Shown here one piece after another: positions 1 to 5,652 of a stretch of 8,016 nucleotides of DNA. Location of the stretch: NCBI GenBank assembly GCA_029857975.1, contig JAOUFX010000108.1, positions 1-8,016 on the forward strand, written 5' to 3'. Position numbers and translations under genes: made by a program. The notes beneath the pieces were generated by a model. The model saw only the letters and a list, made by a program, of their open reading frames with translations, was not told the DNA's origin and did not search any database. Numbering within the stretch: the first letter of the stretch is position 1; each line of letters begins with the position of its first letter. Source of the DNA: Deltaproteobacteria bacterium (GTDB lineage: Bacteria > Desulfobacterota > SM23-61).

Positions 1-534
1 GGGGTCATGGCTTACCCAACCGATACGGTTTATGGATTGGGTTGTTCCCTGTACAACAAAAAAGGCATCGAGCGCATCTACCAGATCAAGCGGAGCGAAA
101 AGAATCGACCTTTTAGCTTCATTTGCGCCGACCTGAAGTCTATCAGCCTATATGCCAAGGTTTCCAACTACGCCTACAAGACGATGAGACGCCTCTTGCC
201 CGGTCCCTATACTTTCGTCCTCGAAGGAACCAAGCTGGTTCCCAAGATTATGCTCACCCGGCGGATGACCGCTGGCATCCGAGTTCCCAACAACTCTATA
301 TGCCTGGCGATCGTCAAGGAGCTCGGGCATCCGGTCATCAGCACCAGCGCCATGCTGGCTGCGGGAGAGGTTTTTTATGATCCGGCGGAGATCGAAAAAA
401 AACTGGGGCATGGGCTTGATTTGGTCATCGACGGCGGGGTTTTGGTATCTGAACCTTCCAGCGTTATCGATTTGACGGAGGACATGCCCAGGATCTTGCG
501 CGCTGGAAAGGGAGATGTAAGTTCCTTTCTCTAA
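1..534 (+). CDS. yciO: YciO-type Sua5/YrdC/YwlC family protein, 5' end cut off
   Basis: Member of the Sua5/YrdC/YciO family, whose best-known members make threonylcarbamoyl-adenylate from threonine, bicarbonate and ATP for tRNA t6A37 modification. The open frame runs from base 1, encoding Gly-Val before the ATG at position 7. That ATG is therefore probably internal: family members have about 30 more residues before the AYPTDTVYGLG motif, which here begins at the ATG. Further visible family features are the basic segment IKRSEKNRPFSFIC, LLPGPYTFVLEGT, AGIRVPNN, VISTSA and the C-terminal VIDLTEDMPRILRAGKGDV. The GDVSSFL ending and overall pattern resemble E. coli YciO more closely than the longer Sua5 proteins, and there is no C-terminal Sua5 domain. 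YciO proteins are weak or inactive in t6A synthesis compared with TsaC, so the exact role is uncertain. It converges on the PHP gene. Family assignment is firm; the YciO subtype is likely. Confidence 0.9.
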   Translation, partial: GVMAYPTDTVYGLGCSLYNKKGIERIYQIKRSEKNRPFSFICADLKSISLYAKVSNYAYKTMRRLLPGPYTFVLEGTKLVPKIMLTRRMTAGIRVPNNSICLAIVKELGHPVISTSAMLAAGEVFYDPAEIEKKLGHGLDLVIDGGVLVSEPSSVIDLTEDMPRILRAGKGDVSSFL

Positions 535-602
535 GCCTTGGGTATCAATTTCGCGTTTTAAAAAGACACGTTAAATTTCATTGAAAAGCGGCTTCAATAA
601 AA

Positions 603-772
603 TTGATGATCTCGTAAAAAGTCAAAATTGCGATGGCAAACTAAAAAGCTCCATATGCAAGGCGCGCAAAACCTGAGGAGAGAGGCGTACTTACAAGGTA
701 CGCCGCAACGACAAAGGTGAAGCGCAATCCCGCTCCGAGCGGGACAGATGGACTTTTTACGAAGCCATCAAA
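603..772. repeat. Roughly 170-bp inverted-end intergenic element (MITE-like)
   Basis: The left end (603-623) contains CTCGTAAAAAGTC and the right end (751-772) contains GACTTTTTACGAAGCCATC. They are inverted copies of about 21 bp with 3 mismatches, including a perfect 11-bp core CGTAAAAAGTC. Inside are two perfect hairpins: GGCGTAC (684-690) with GTACGCC (698-704), and TCCCGCT (728-734) with AGCGGGA (738-744). It lies between two convergent genes and has no coding frame of its own. From memory, similar GACTTTTTACGAAGCCATC-bounded elements are scattered in deltaproteobacterial genomes; I cannot test copy number here. It may be a non-autonomous transposable element or a structured dispersed repeat. 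Its hairpins could also help end transcription of the two flanking genes. Confidence 0.65.
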
Positions 773-804
773 ATTGGTTTGCGCCAACGGCTGATCGCTG
801 CCTG

Positions 805-1356
805 CTATTTCAACCCCATTCTGAAATTTCCCTCTTTGATCGCCCTCAGGATCGAATCCCGATCACGCCGGCTCTGGACTTCAATCCAGGCCAGACCGCA
901 TTGGTCCGGAGTGTGAGCATCATCGGAAGCGATTTTGGGAAAAGGTATTTCCGGGGTATCATAGATCTTGGTATACGTCCCTTTATCCGTCACTTCGACA
1001 CAATGGATAGGCATATCCTTAGCAATCACCCCGATCTGCCGGTTGACTTCGGCGACGGAAAGCCGGTATTGCTGCGGGTGGTTGAAGATAAACAGGGTTT
1101 CTTTTTCCCCCAGGATCTTTCCGATGTGTTGGTAGCGCAGCGGAGGATATTCTAACTCGATTCCCTTGAAGACGATTAAGTTCCCGTTGCTGGCGGGTAT
1201 ACTTTCCCAATAGTGGGGACGAATGAGATAATCGTGGTCCGTAATGCCGATAAAGTCATACCCTAAGTCGTGATAGATGGCCAGCATTTCCGCCGGGGTT
1301 TGGGATCCATCTGAAAAAGTGGTATGGATATGAAGGTTGCCCTTTAGGGGGGACAT
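805..1356 (-). CDS. PHP-family metal-dependent phosphoesterase
   Basis: A 183-residue protein consisting of little more than a PHP (polymerase and histidinol phosphatase) domain. Members use two or three metal ions to hydrolyse phosphoesters, from nucleotides to histidinol phosphate. Visible metal-binding motifs are H9-x-H11 in LHIHTTFSDG, D40-H41 in GITDHD, E67 in KGIELEY, H93 in FNHP, and D145/D146-x-H148 in ASDDAH near the C terminus. All standard PHP ligand motifs look present, so activity is plausible, but the substrate cannot be told. The length suits the small stand-alone YciV/TrpH-like proteins, though those are usually longer. The ATG at 1356 is the only sensible start because an in-frame TAA lies four codons upstream; no clear Shine-Dalgarno is visible before it. 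It lies on the same strand as the NuoF-like gene, 139 bp downstream and beyond a strong palindrome, so co-transcription is possible but doubtful. Confidence 0.9.
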   Translation of the reverse strand: MSPLKGNLHIHTTFSDGSQTPAEMLAIYHDLGYDFIGITDHDYLIRPHYWESIPASNGNLIVFKGIELEYPPLRYQHIGKILGEKETLFIFNHPQQYRLSVAEVNRQIGVIAKDMPIHCVEVTDKGTYTKIYDTPEIPFPKIASDDAHTPDQCGLAWIEVQSRRDRDSILRAIKEGNFRMGLK

Positions 1357-1404
1357 GGGAAGAATTTACGAAAAGGGAGGAAATTAGTCAATCATTAAAT
1401 GAAA

Positions 1405-1450
1405 GTGTAGGGTGTTGGGTGTAGGGTTTAAGGGGCAAGGTGGTGTAGTA
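1405..1450. repeat. Short GTGTAGGGT direct repeats
   Basis: GTGTAGGGT occurs at 1405-1413 and again at 1419-1427, 14 bp apart, with a related GGTGTAGTA at 1442-1450. The stretch is G/T-rich and non-coding, in the gap between the PHP and NuoF-like genes. It abuts the palindrome at 1458-1492, so both may be parts of one intergenic repeat unit. No function is apparent. Confidence 0.45.
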
Positions 1451-1457
1451 AGGTGCA

Positions 1458-1492
1458 AATTGTAGGGGGACCGGCCGGTCGCCCCTACAATT
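1458..1492. repeat. REP-like 35-nt palindrome, possible terminator
   Basis: AATTGTAGGGG (1458-1468) is the inverted copy of CCCCTACAATT (1482-1492). The 12 bases between (1469-1480, GACCGGCCGGTC) form a perfect palindrome themselves, leaving only G1481 unpaired. The result is one long, very stable hairpin. It begins three bases after the stop codon of the NuoF-like gene, so it probably stops or protects that mRNA, although a clean run of U does not follow on the minus strand. GTAGGGGCGACC...GGTCGCCCCTAC palindromes are, from memory, common dispersed intergenic repeats in several bacterial phyla. Confidence 0.7.
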
Positions 1493-1495
1493 GTT

Positions 1496-2935
1496 TCAGG
1501 CGGCTAATTTGAGCGGTCGCTCGGAATCTTTGCTCAGGTCTTTACAGGAATTGGACGGGCAGCGCTGCTTCAGGTGGCTTTCGTATTCGCCGCGGAAGTA
1601 ACGCAAGCTGGTAAGGACGGGAACTACCGCCGTTCTCCCGAATTGGCAGCGGGCCTGGGATTGAATTCGATTGGCGATGATCTCCAGGGTCTCCAGATCC
1701 CCAGTTTCCCCCCATCCTTTGATTAAGCGGTTGAAGATCGCCAGGAGGTTCTTGAAGGCTTTGCCGCAAGGGTGGCAGCGATCACACGATTCGGAGACTA
1801 ACTGATTCAAGGAGTAGCGAACCATTTCCACGATACAAACTTTTTCGTCCATCAAGACCACATACCCTGAGCCGATTTTCCAACCAATGTTGGCCAGAGA
1901 ATCAAAATCAATGGGGGTGTTTTGAAATCTTGCCGGAAAGATCCCCCCGCTGGGACCACTCATCTGGAAGGCTTTGAGCTCTCCCTGTAAACCACTGGTT
2001 TCTCCATCCGCCATCTTTAAAAGTTCAGCAAGGGTTGAGCCCATAGGGGCTTCGACCAGACAGGGATGACGGGTCTTGCCGGTCAAGGCGAAAATTTTTG
2101 TGCCCGTGGCGTTTTTCGTCCCGAGAGAAGCAAACGAGTCTGCTCCTTTGTTTAGAATGAGAGGAATGTTCATGTAGGTTTCGACATTGTTCACATAGAA
2201 AGGCTTGGGCCAAACCTCGACGTTCTTGAAGTTTTCATGTTTTGCCGCTTCTTCGAAATCGAAAAGGGAGCGGGCACACTCTCCGCAAATAAAAGGATTA
2301 TGTTCCTTGGGAAGTTGATCTTCGCTTATGGTCTCACGGATCTCGATGTCAAAGTTAAAGGGCATGGCCAGGATGTTGCGGCCGAGGTAGCGGCGGGCTT
2401 GAGCCGCATGAATTGCCCGACTCATCCGTCGGAAGGCAAGCGGCTTATAAGCTGAGGGGATATAAATAATCCCTTTGCCGACGCCGCCCAGGGCGTAAGC
2501 GGTAATAGCCATCCCTTCAATGAGCGCAAAAGGGTTTCCTTCCAGCAAGGTCCTTTCCATCCAGGCTTCGGAGAACCCGCCCATGCGGGTGGAGACCACG
2601 TAGTGGGGGAGATGCTGGACGCGCCGATAAGCTTCCCAGTTTTGCCCCATGAAACGACCCTCGGCACTGCGGTCCCGTAATTCAGCCCTTTTTATTTGTT
2701 CCACTATCTTTTCGGGGGTCATGGCCGTAACCGCCATTTCCAGGGCGTTGAACCCGCCATTCTGGACATAGGCTTCGATGTCCTCCGGGTTGACCGTCCC
2801 GCAGTTCTTCATTACCTCTCGGCGCTGCCGGGAGAGGAATTCCTGATATTGATTCGCTTCCATTAAACGCATTGCCGGACCCTCATGGAGGTAACAATCC
2901 GCTGCGTATCCTCCGATTTTTTCTATCTTGGCCAT
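1496..2935 (-). CDS. NuoF-like iron-sulfur protein with degenerate NADH/FMN site
   Basis: A 479-residue relative of NuoF/HndC, the NADH-oxidising flavoprotein of complex I and bifurcating hydrogenases. Conserved blocks include LLEGNPFALIEGM (130-142), YLGRNIL, FICGE (215-219), VNNVET (248-253), GTKIFALTGK (278-287), PMGSTL and GPSGG. The N3 [4Fe-4S] ligands are intact: C384-x2-C387-x2-C390 and C430. The usual LRGRGGAGFPTGxKW loop is instead LRDRSAEGRFMGQNW (86-100), and CNADEGEPG is replaced by STRMGGFSE (115-123), which removes most residues that normally hold FMN and NADH. Ordinary NADH oxidation is therefore doubtful. The protein has no N-terminal 2Fe-2S domain and stops before the ferredoxin tail found in HndC/HydB, though CPSNSC (459-464) remains. 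The ATG at 2935 is chosen because AAGGAGG lies 5 nt upstream; the gap to the preceding REC-NuoE gene is 64 nt, so they form an operon. Confidence 0.9.
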   Translation of the reverse strand: MAKIEKIGGYAADCYLHEGPAMRLMEANQYQEFLSRQRREVMKNCGTVNPEDIEAYVQNGGFNALEMAVTAMTPEKIVEQIKRAELRDRSAEGRFMGQNWEAYRRVQHLPHYVVSTRMGGFSEAWMERTLLEGNPFALIEGMAITAYALGGVGKGIIYIPSAYKPLAFRRMSRAIHAAQARRYLGRNILAMPFNFDIEIRETISEDQLPKEHNPFICGECARSLFDFEEAAKHENFKNVEVWPKPFYVNNVETYMNIPLILNKGADSFASLGTKNATGTKIFALTGKTRHPCLVEAPMGSTLAELLKMADGETSGLQGELKAFQMSGPSGGIFPARFQNTPIDFDSLANIGWKIGSGYVVLMDEKVCIVEMVRYSLNQLVSESCDRCHPCGKAFKNLLAIFNRLIKGWGETGDLETLEIIANRIQSQARCQFGRTAVVPVLTSLRYFRGEYESHLKQRCPSNSCKDLSKDSERPLKLAA

Positions 2936-2999
2936 CGCATCCTCCTTATTCTTGCCGGAGGCCAGGGGACCGGCTTTCCGGCTGAAAACGTAATCTTTG

Positions 3000-3947
3000 T
3001 TACGCTGCTTTCTTTTCTTCCGCGGCCTCTTCGGAAGCTGCCTCGGCAACTTTTTCGGCTTCTTGATAACGGGCAATCGTTTGCAGGGCTGAACCGGGGG
3101 TTAGATGCCCGAAAGTTTCCTCATCGATGGTCATCACCGGCGCAATGCCACAGGCACCCAGGCAGGCCACCTCCTCCAGGCTGAAGAGGGAATCATCCGT
3201 TGTTTCTTTCCCCGGCTGGATGCGGAGTTGGCCTTTTATGGAATCGATAATGGACGGAGCCCCGCTGAAATGGCAGGCCGTTCCCCGACAGGCCCGGACC
3301 GTATGCTTGCCGCGGGGAGAGAGATGGAAGCGGTTGTAAAAAGTAAGAACTCCGAATATTTCGCTCGCAGTTACCCCCAGAAACTGAGCCACAGGTTCGA
3401 GGGTCGACTTGGGAACGTATCCAAAGACACCCTGAATTTTTTGTAACACGATGAGTAGATCTCCTCTTTTGCCTTCGTGCTCTTTACAAATTTCTTGGAC
3501 CCTGGTGAAGTCAAGGTCTGCTGACGGTCGCAGCTCGATCACTTTGGCCATTTTCTTATTCCTCCTCTGTTCCTGTTGATTAAGCATTTTAATAGCATCC
3601 CCAACGGCGGTGCGAATTTCTACCGCATCGATGGGTTTCATGGCTAAAAAAAAGATTCCTTCATGGCGAACCCGTTTGGACATTTCCAGGGATGAATCTT
3701 CAGCAAGGGCAATGATAGGCAAGCGGGAATTCGTCTTTTTAAGAAGAGCAATTAAATCATAACCGGGAATCCCTTCCAGGGTACTGTCTAAAAGAAGAAC
3801 ATCCACCTCTCCATTCTTAACCTTCCTGAATAAGTCACTGACCACCCTGGCCCGGGAAAGGGCCCAGCCGGGGTCGGATAACTGGTGGTAAAGATATTCT
3901 CCGAGCGGTTCATCCTCACTCGCGATTAAGATTGTTTTTTCTTCCAT
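3000..3947 (-). CDS. Receiver domain fused to NuoE-like [2Fe-2S] protein
   Basis: A 315-residue fusion. Residues 1-122 form a response-regulator receiver domain: acidic pair E11/D12, phospho-acceptor D54 in LLLDSTLEG, and K104 in MKP. The usual switch Thr/Ser after the fourth strand is Ala82. Residues 133-300 are a NuoE/HndA-type thioredoxin-fold domain with [2Fe-2S] ligands C220-x4-C225 and C262-x3-C266, plus the typical GVFGYVP and VLTFYNRFHL segments. A Glu/Ala/Lys-rich tail follows. NuoE normally passes electrons to or from NuoF, and the NuoF-like gene is next in the operon. The ATG at 3947 has GGAGGA 7 nt upstream (3955-3960). A second strong site, AGGAGG at 3561-3566, precedes M133 (position 3551), so a free 183-residue NuoE may also be made. 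No stop codon separates the two domains. A sequencing error that hides one is the main alternative. Confidence 0.9.
   Translation of the reverse strand: MEEKTILIASEDEPLGEYLYHQLSDPGWALSRARVVSDLFRKVKNGEVDVLLLDSTLEGIPGYDLIALLKKTNSRLPIIALAEDSSLEMSKRVRHEGIFFLAMKPIDAVEIRTAVGDAIKMLNQQEQRRNKKMAKVIELRPSADLDFTRVQEICKEHEGKRGDLLIVLQKIQGVFGYVPKSTLEPVAQFLGVTASEIFGVLTFYNRFHLSPRGKHTVRACRGTACHFSGAPSIIDSIKGQLRIQPGKETTDDSLFSLEEVACLGACGIAPVMTIDEETFGHLTPGSALQTIARYQEAEKVAEAASEEAAEEKKAA
3561..3566 (-). promoter_or_regulatory. Internal Shine-Dalgarno for a free NuoE start at 3551
   Basis: On the minus strand, AGGAGG is followed by nine bases and then ATG GCC AAA at 3551, exactly at the end of the receiver domain and the beginning of the NuoE domain. 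The site is coding within the fusion (Arg-Arg of EQRRNKKM), but its strength and placement look like a relic or active start of a separate nuoE gene. Confidence 0.6.
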
Positions 3948-4220
3948 CCCTTTCTCCTCCGGCGGAGAAATTAAAAAAATCGAAAAACCTTGTTGCTTGA
4001 CCTCTTGTTAATCAATTTGCATGCCAATTGGGAAGATTTGGCAAATTAATCTTTAACGATTTGTTTTTATTTATTAATTGTTAATAGTCGGATAAAATGG
4101 TAAGAATTAAAAAATGGAGATTATGCACAAAAAAAATATGCATAAAAATAAATTAGTTAATGATTTTAATAATTTAAAAAATAATGCAGTGTATTTTATT
4201 TTTATGCAGGGAGGATAGGA
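3948..4220 (-). promoter_or_regulatory. AT-rich upstream region of the REC-NuoE/NuoF operon
   Basis: This 273-bp gap separates the sigma-54 regulator gene from the REC-NuoE gene it precedes on the same strand. By my count only 21 of 120 bases in 4081-4200 are G or C, against roughly half in the flanking genes. The motif ATGCA (+ strand; TGCAT on the transcribed side) occurs at 4123, 4138, 4184 and 4204, the second lying within the palindrome ATGCAT. There is also an 8-A tract at 4129-4136. Further in, TTTGCCAA...TTGGCA forms an inverted repeat just upstream of a sigma-54-like element. The arrangement fits an enhancer-plus-promoter region with bent or easily melted DNA. No open reading frame or RNA gene is supported, and no GC-rich hairpin terminator follows the regulator gene. 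Confidence 0.5.
4011..4026 (-). promoter_or_regulatory. Possible sigma-54 promoter (-24/-12)
   Basis: Minus strand 4026 to 4011 reads TGGCATG, four bases CAAA, then TTGAT. Compared with the sigma-54 consensus TGGCACG-N4-TTGCA/T, the spacing is exact and the -24 GG is present, but the normally strict GC of the -12 box is GA. Transcription would begin near 4000, about 50 nt before the REC-NuoE start, a sensible leader length. The neighbouring gene is a sigma-54 activator, which raises the odds; the -12 mismatch lowers them. Confidence 0.35.
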
Positions 4221-5627
4221 TCAGCTTTCGCGGTCTTCGCTGCGGATGTTATGTTTACGCATGAGAGCTTGGAAGTTTTGGCGGAGCATTCCCACATCTT
4301 TGGCGGAACGAGTTATATTCCATTCATTTCGGGTAAGGGCCCCCAGCACGAAAAGTTTTTCAGCTTCTTCGACTGCCTTATCCCTCAGGTGCTTTTTTAG
4401 ATCCCTAAGTTCATCACTGGTCTTGGGAACGCTGAAGGAAAATTCCTCGTGGCTTTCTGGCAAGGGAAAGGGGAAATGCCGGGGCTGAATTTCTTCTTCA
4501 TCGGTCATGATAACAACCCGTTCTATAACATTTTCGAGCTCGCGAACATTTCCCGGCCAAGAATAACTCATAAGCATTTTCATGGCAGGGGGAGAAATTC
4601 TTTGGGGGCTTTTGTCCATTTCCCTACAGTATTTGGTGAGAAAATGGTGGGCCAGGAGGGGGATGTCTTCCTGCCGTTCCCGCAAAGGGGGCAGGTGAAT
4701 GGGGACGATGTTCAAGCGGTAAAAAAGGTCTTCGCGGAAAGTCCCTTCTTTAATTTTTTCCCCTAAATCCTTGTTGGTGGCGGCAATCAGCCGGATGTCC
4801 ACTTTTTTCAATTTGGTTCCGCCGACGGGTGTAAATTCCCTCTCCTGGATGACGCGCAGCAACTTGCTTTGCATGGCTAAGCTGATGTTGCCGATCTCGT
4901 CCAAAAAGAGAGAGCCGCCATCGGCGACTTCGAAAAGGCCGGGTTTGGTAACGATGGCCCCGGTAAATGAGCCCTTGACGTGGCCAAAGAGTTCACTTTC
5001 CAGAAGGTTTTCCGAAAGCACGGCACAATCGACCGGGATAAATTGGCGCTCCTTCCTTAGGCTGTTGTAATGGACAGCTCGGGCGATGAGTTCTTTCCCC
5101 GTTCCGCTCTCGCCGGTAATGAGCACCGTGCTGTTCGTGGGAGCAACTTTGGCGACCAGGCGGTAAAGGTCCTGCATCTTCCGGCTGTTGCCCACGATAT
5201 TTTCAAAGCGGTACTTGGATTGGAGTTCGCCCCGCAGGTAAAGATTTTCCAGCATCATATTCCGGTTATCCAAAGCCTTTTTGACGACCATTGCTACCTG
5301 GTCAGGAGTGAAGGGTTTCGGTAGGTAGTCGTAAGCTCCGGCTTTCATGGCTTCTACGGCCGATTCCACAGTAGAAAAACCCGTGATCATGATCGCGGGC
5401 ATATGGGGATGGTCACGTTTGATGGCCTGGAGGAGTTCCAGGCCATCCATGCCCGGCATCATTAAATCGACGATGGCCAGGTCACAAGGCTCTGCGGCAA
5501 GCAGCTGCAGGCCCTCTTGGCCACTGAGGCGGGTATGGACCTCGTACCCTTCCTCGGCCAGGATCCGCTGGCAACTGAGGCAGACGATCTCTTCGTCATC
5601 TACAACCAGAATTTTTGCTGTGGCCAT
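4221..5627 (-). CDS. Sigma-54-dependent response regulator (NtrC/AtoC type)
   Basis: A 468-residue activator of sigma-54 promoters. The receiver domain (1-120) has D10/D11, phospho-acceptor D54, T82 and K104, a complete set. The AAA+ domain follows: Walker A GESGTGKE (172-179), the sigma-54 contact loop as GSFTGA (219-224, a variant of GAFTGA), Walker B with LFLDEIG (240-246), and REDLFYRLN for the arginine finger. The C-terminal Fis-type helix-turn-helix lies at about 435-462 (NITRSAKDVGM.RQNFQALMRKHNI). It starts 25 nt after the kinase stop codon, so the two are a cognate pair in one operon. The ATG at 5627 begins the receiver domain (MATAKILVVDDEE); AAGG lies very close before it, a weak ribosome site, which suggests translation coupled to the kinase gene. 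An upstream in-frame reading overlaps the kinase gene and is not believable. Likely target: the adjacent REC-NuoE/NuoF operon. Confidence 0.95.
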   Translation of the reverse strand: MATAKILVVDDEEIVCLSCQRILAEEGYEVHTRLSGQEGLQLLAAEPCDLAIVDLMMPGMDGLELLQAIKRDHPHMPAIMITGFSTVESAVEAMKAGAYDYLPKPFTPDQVAMVVKKALDNRNMMLENLYLRGELQSKYRFENIVGNSRKMQDLYRLVAKVAPTNSTVLITGESGTGKELIARAVHYNSLRKERQFIPVDCAVLSENLLESELFGHVKGSFTGAIVTKPGLFEVADGGSLFLDEIGNISLAMQSKLLRVIQEREFTPVGGTKLKKVDIRLIAATNKDLGEKIKEGTFREDLFYRLNIVPIHLPPLRERQEDIPLLAHHFLTKYCREMDKSPQRISPPAMKMLMSYSWPGNVRELENVIERVVIMTDEEEIQPRHFPFPLPESHEEFSFSVPKTSDELRDLKKHLRDKAVEEAEKLFVLGALTRNEWNITRSAKDVGMLRQNFQALMRKHNIRSEDRES

Positions 5628-5652
5628 ACCTTGCGCAACTCGCAACCGGTAG

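Noticed and set aside
580..598. ATTGAA...TTCAAT stem as a rho-independent terminator for the YciO-like gene
   Set aside because: The stem is only 6 bp, AT-rich, and not followed by a T run, so it is too weak to call.
748..1155. A plus-strand open frame of 135 codons overlapping the PHP gene
   Set aside because: It is antisense to a protein with intact metal-binding motifs and begins in the inverted-repeat element. No family resemblance.
2936..3076. A 47-residue N-terminal extension of the NuoF-like protein, rich in Lys/Arg
   Set aside because: It overlaps the end of the NuoE gene in another frame and has low-complexity basic composition. AAGGAGG lies 5 nt before the ATG at 2935, which matches a NuoF start.
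1496..3551. Part of an ordinary NADH-dependent hydrogenase or complex I operon
   Set aside because: No hydrogenase, NuoG or membrane subunit genes follow, and the NuoF-like protein lacks the normal NADH/FMN motifs.
4081..4210. A CRISPR-like or replication-origin-like repeat cluster in the AT-rich gap
   Set aside because: The ATGCA motifs are only 5 bp with uneven spacing (15, 46 and 20 bp). There are no repeat-spacer units and no DnaA boxes or initiator gene nearby.
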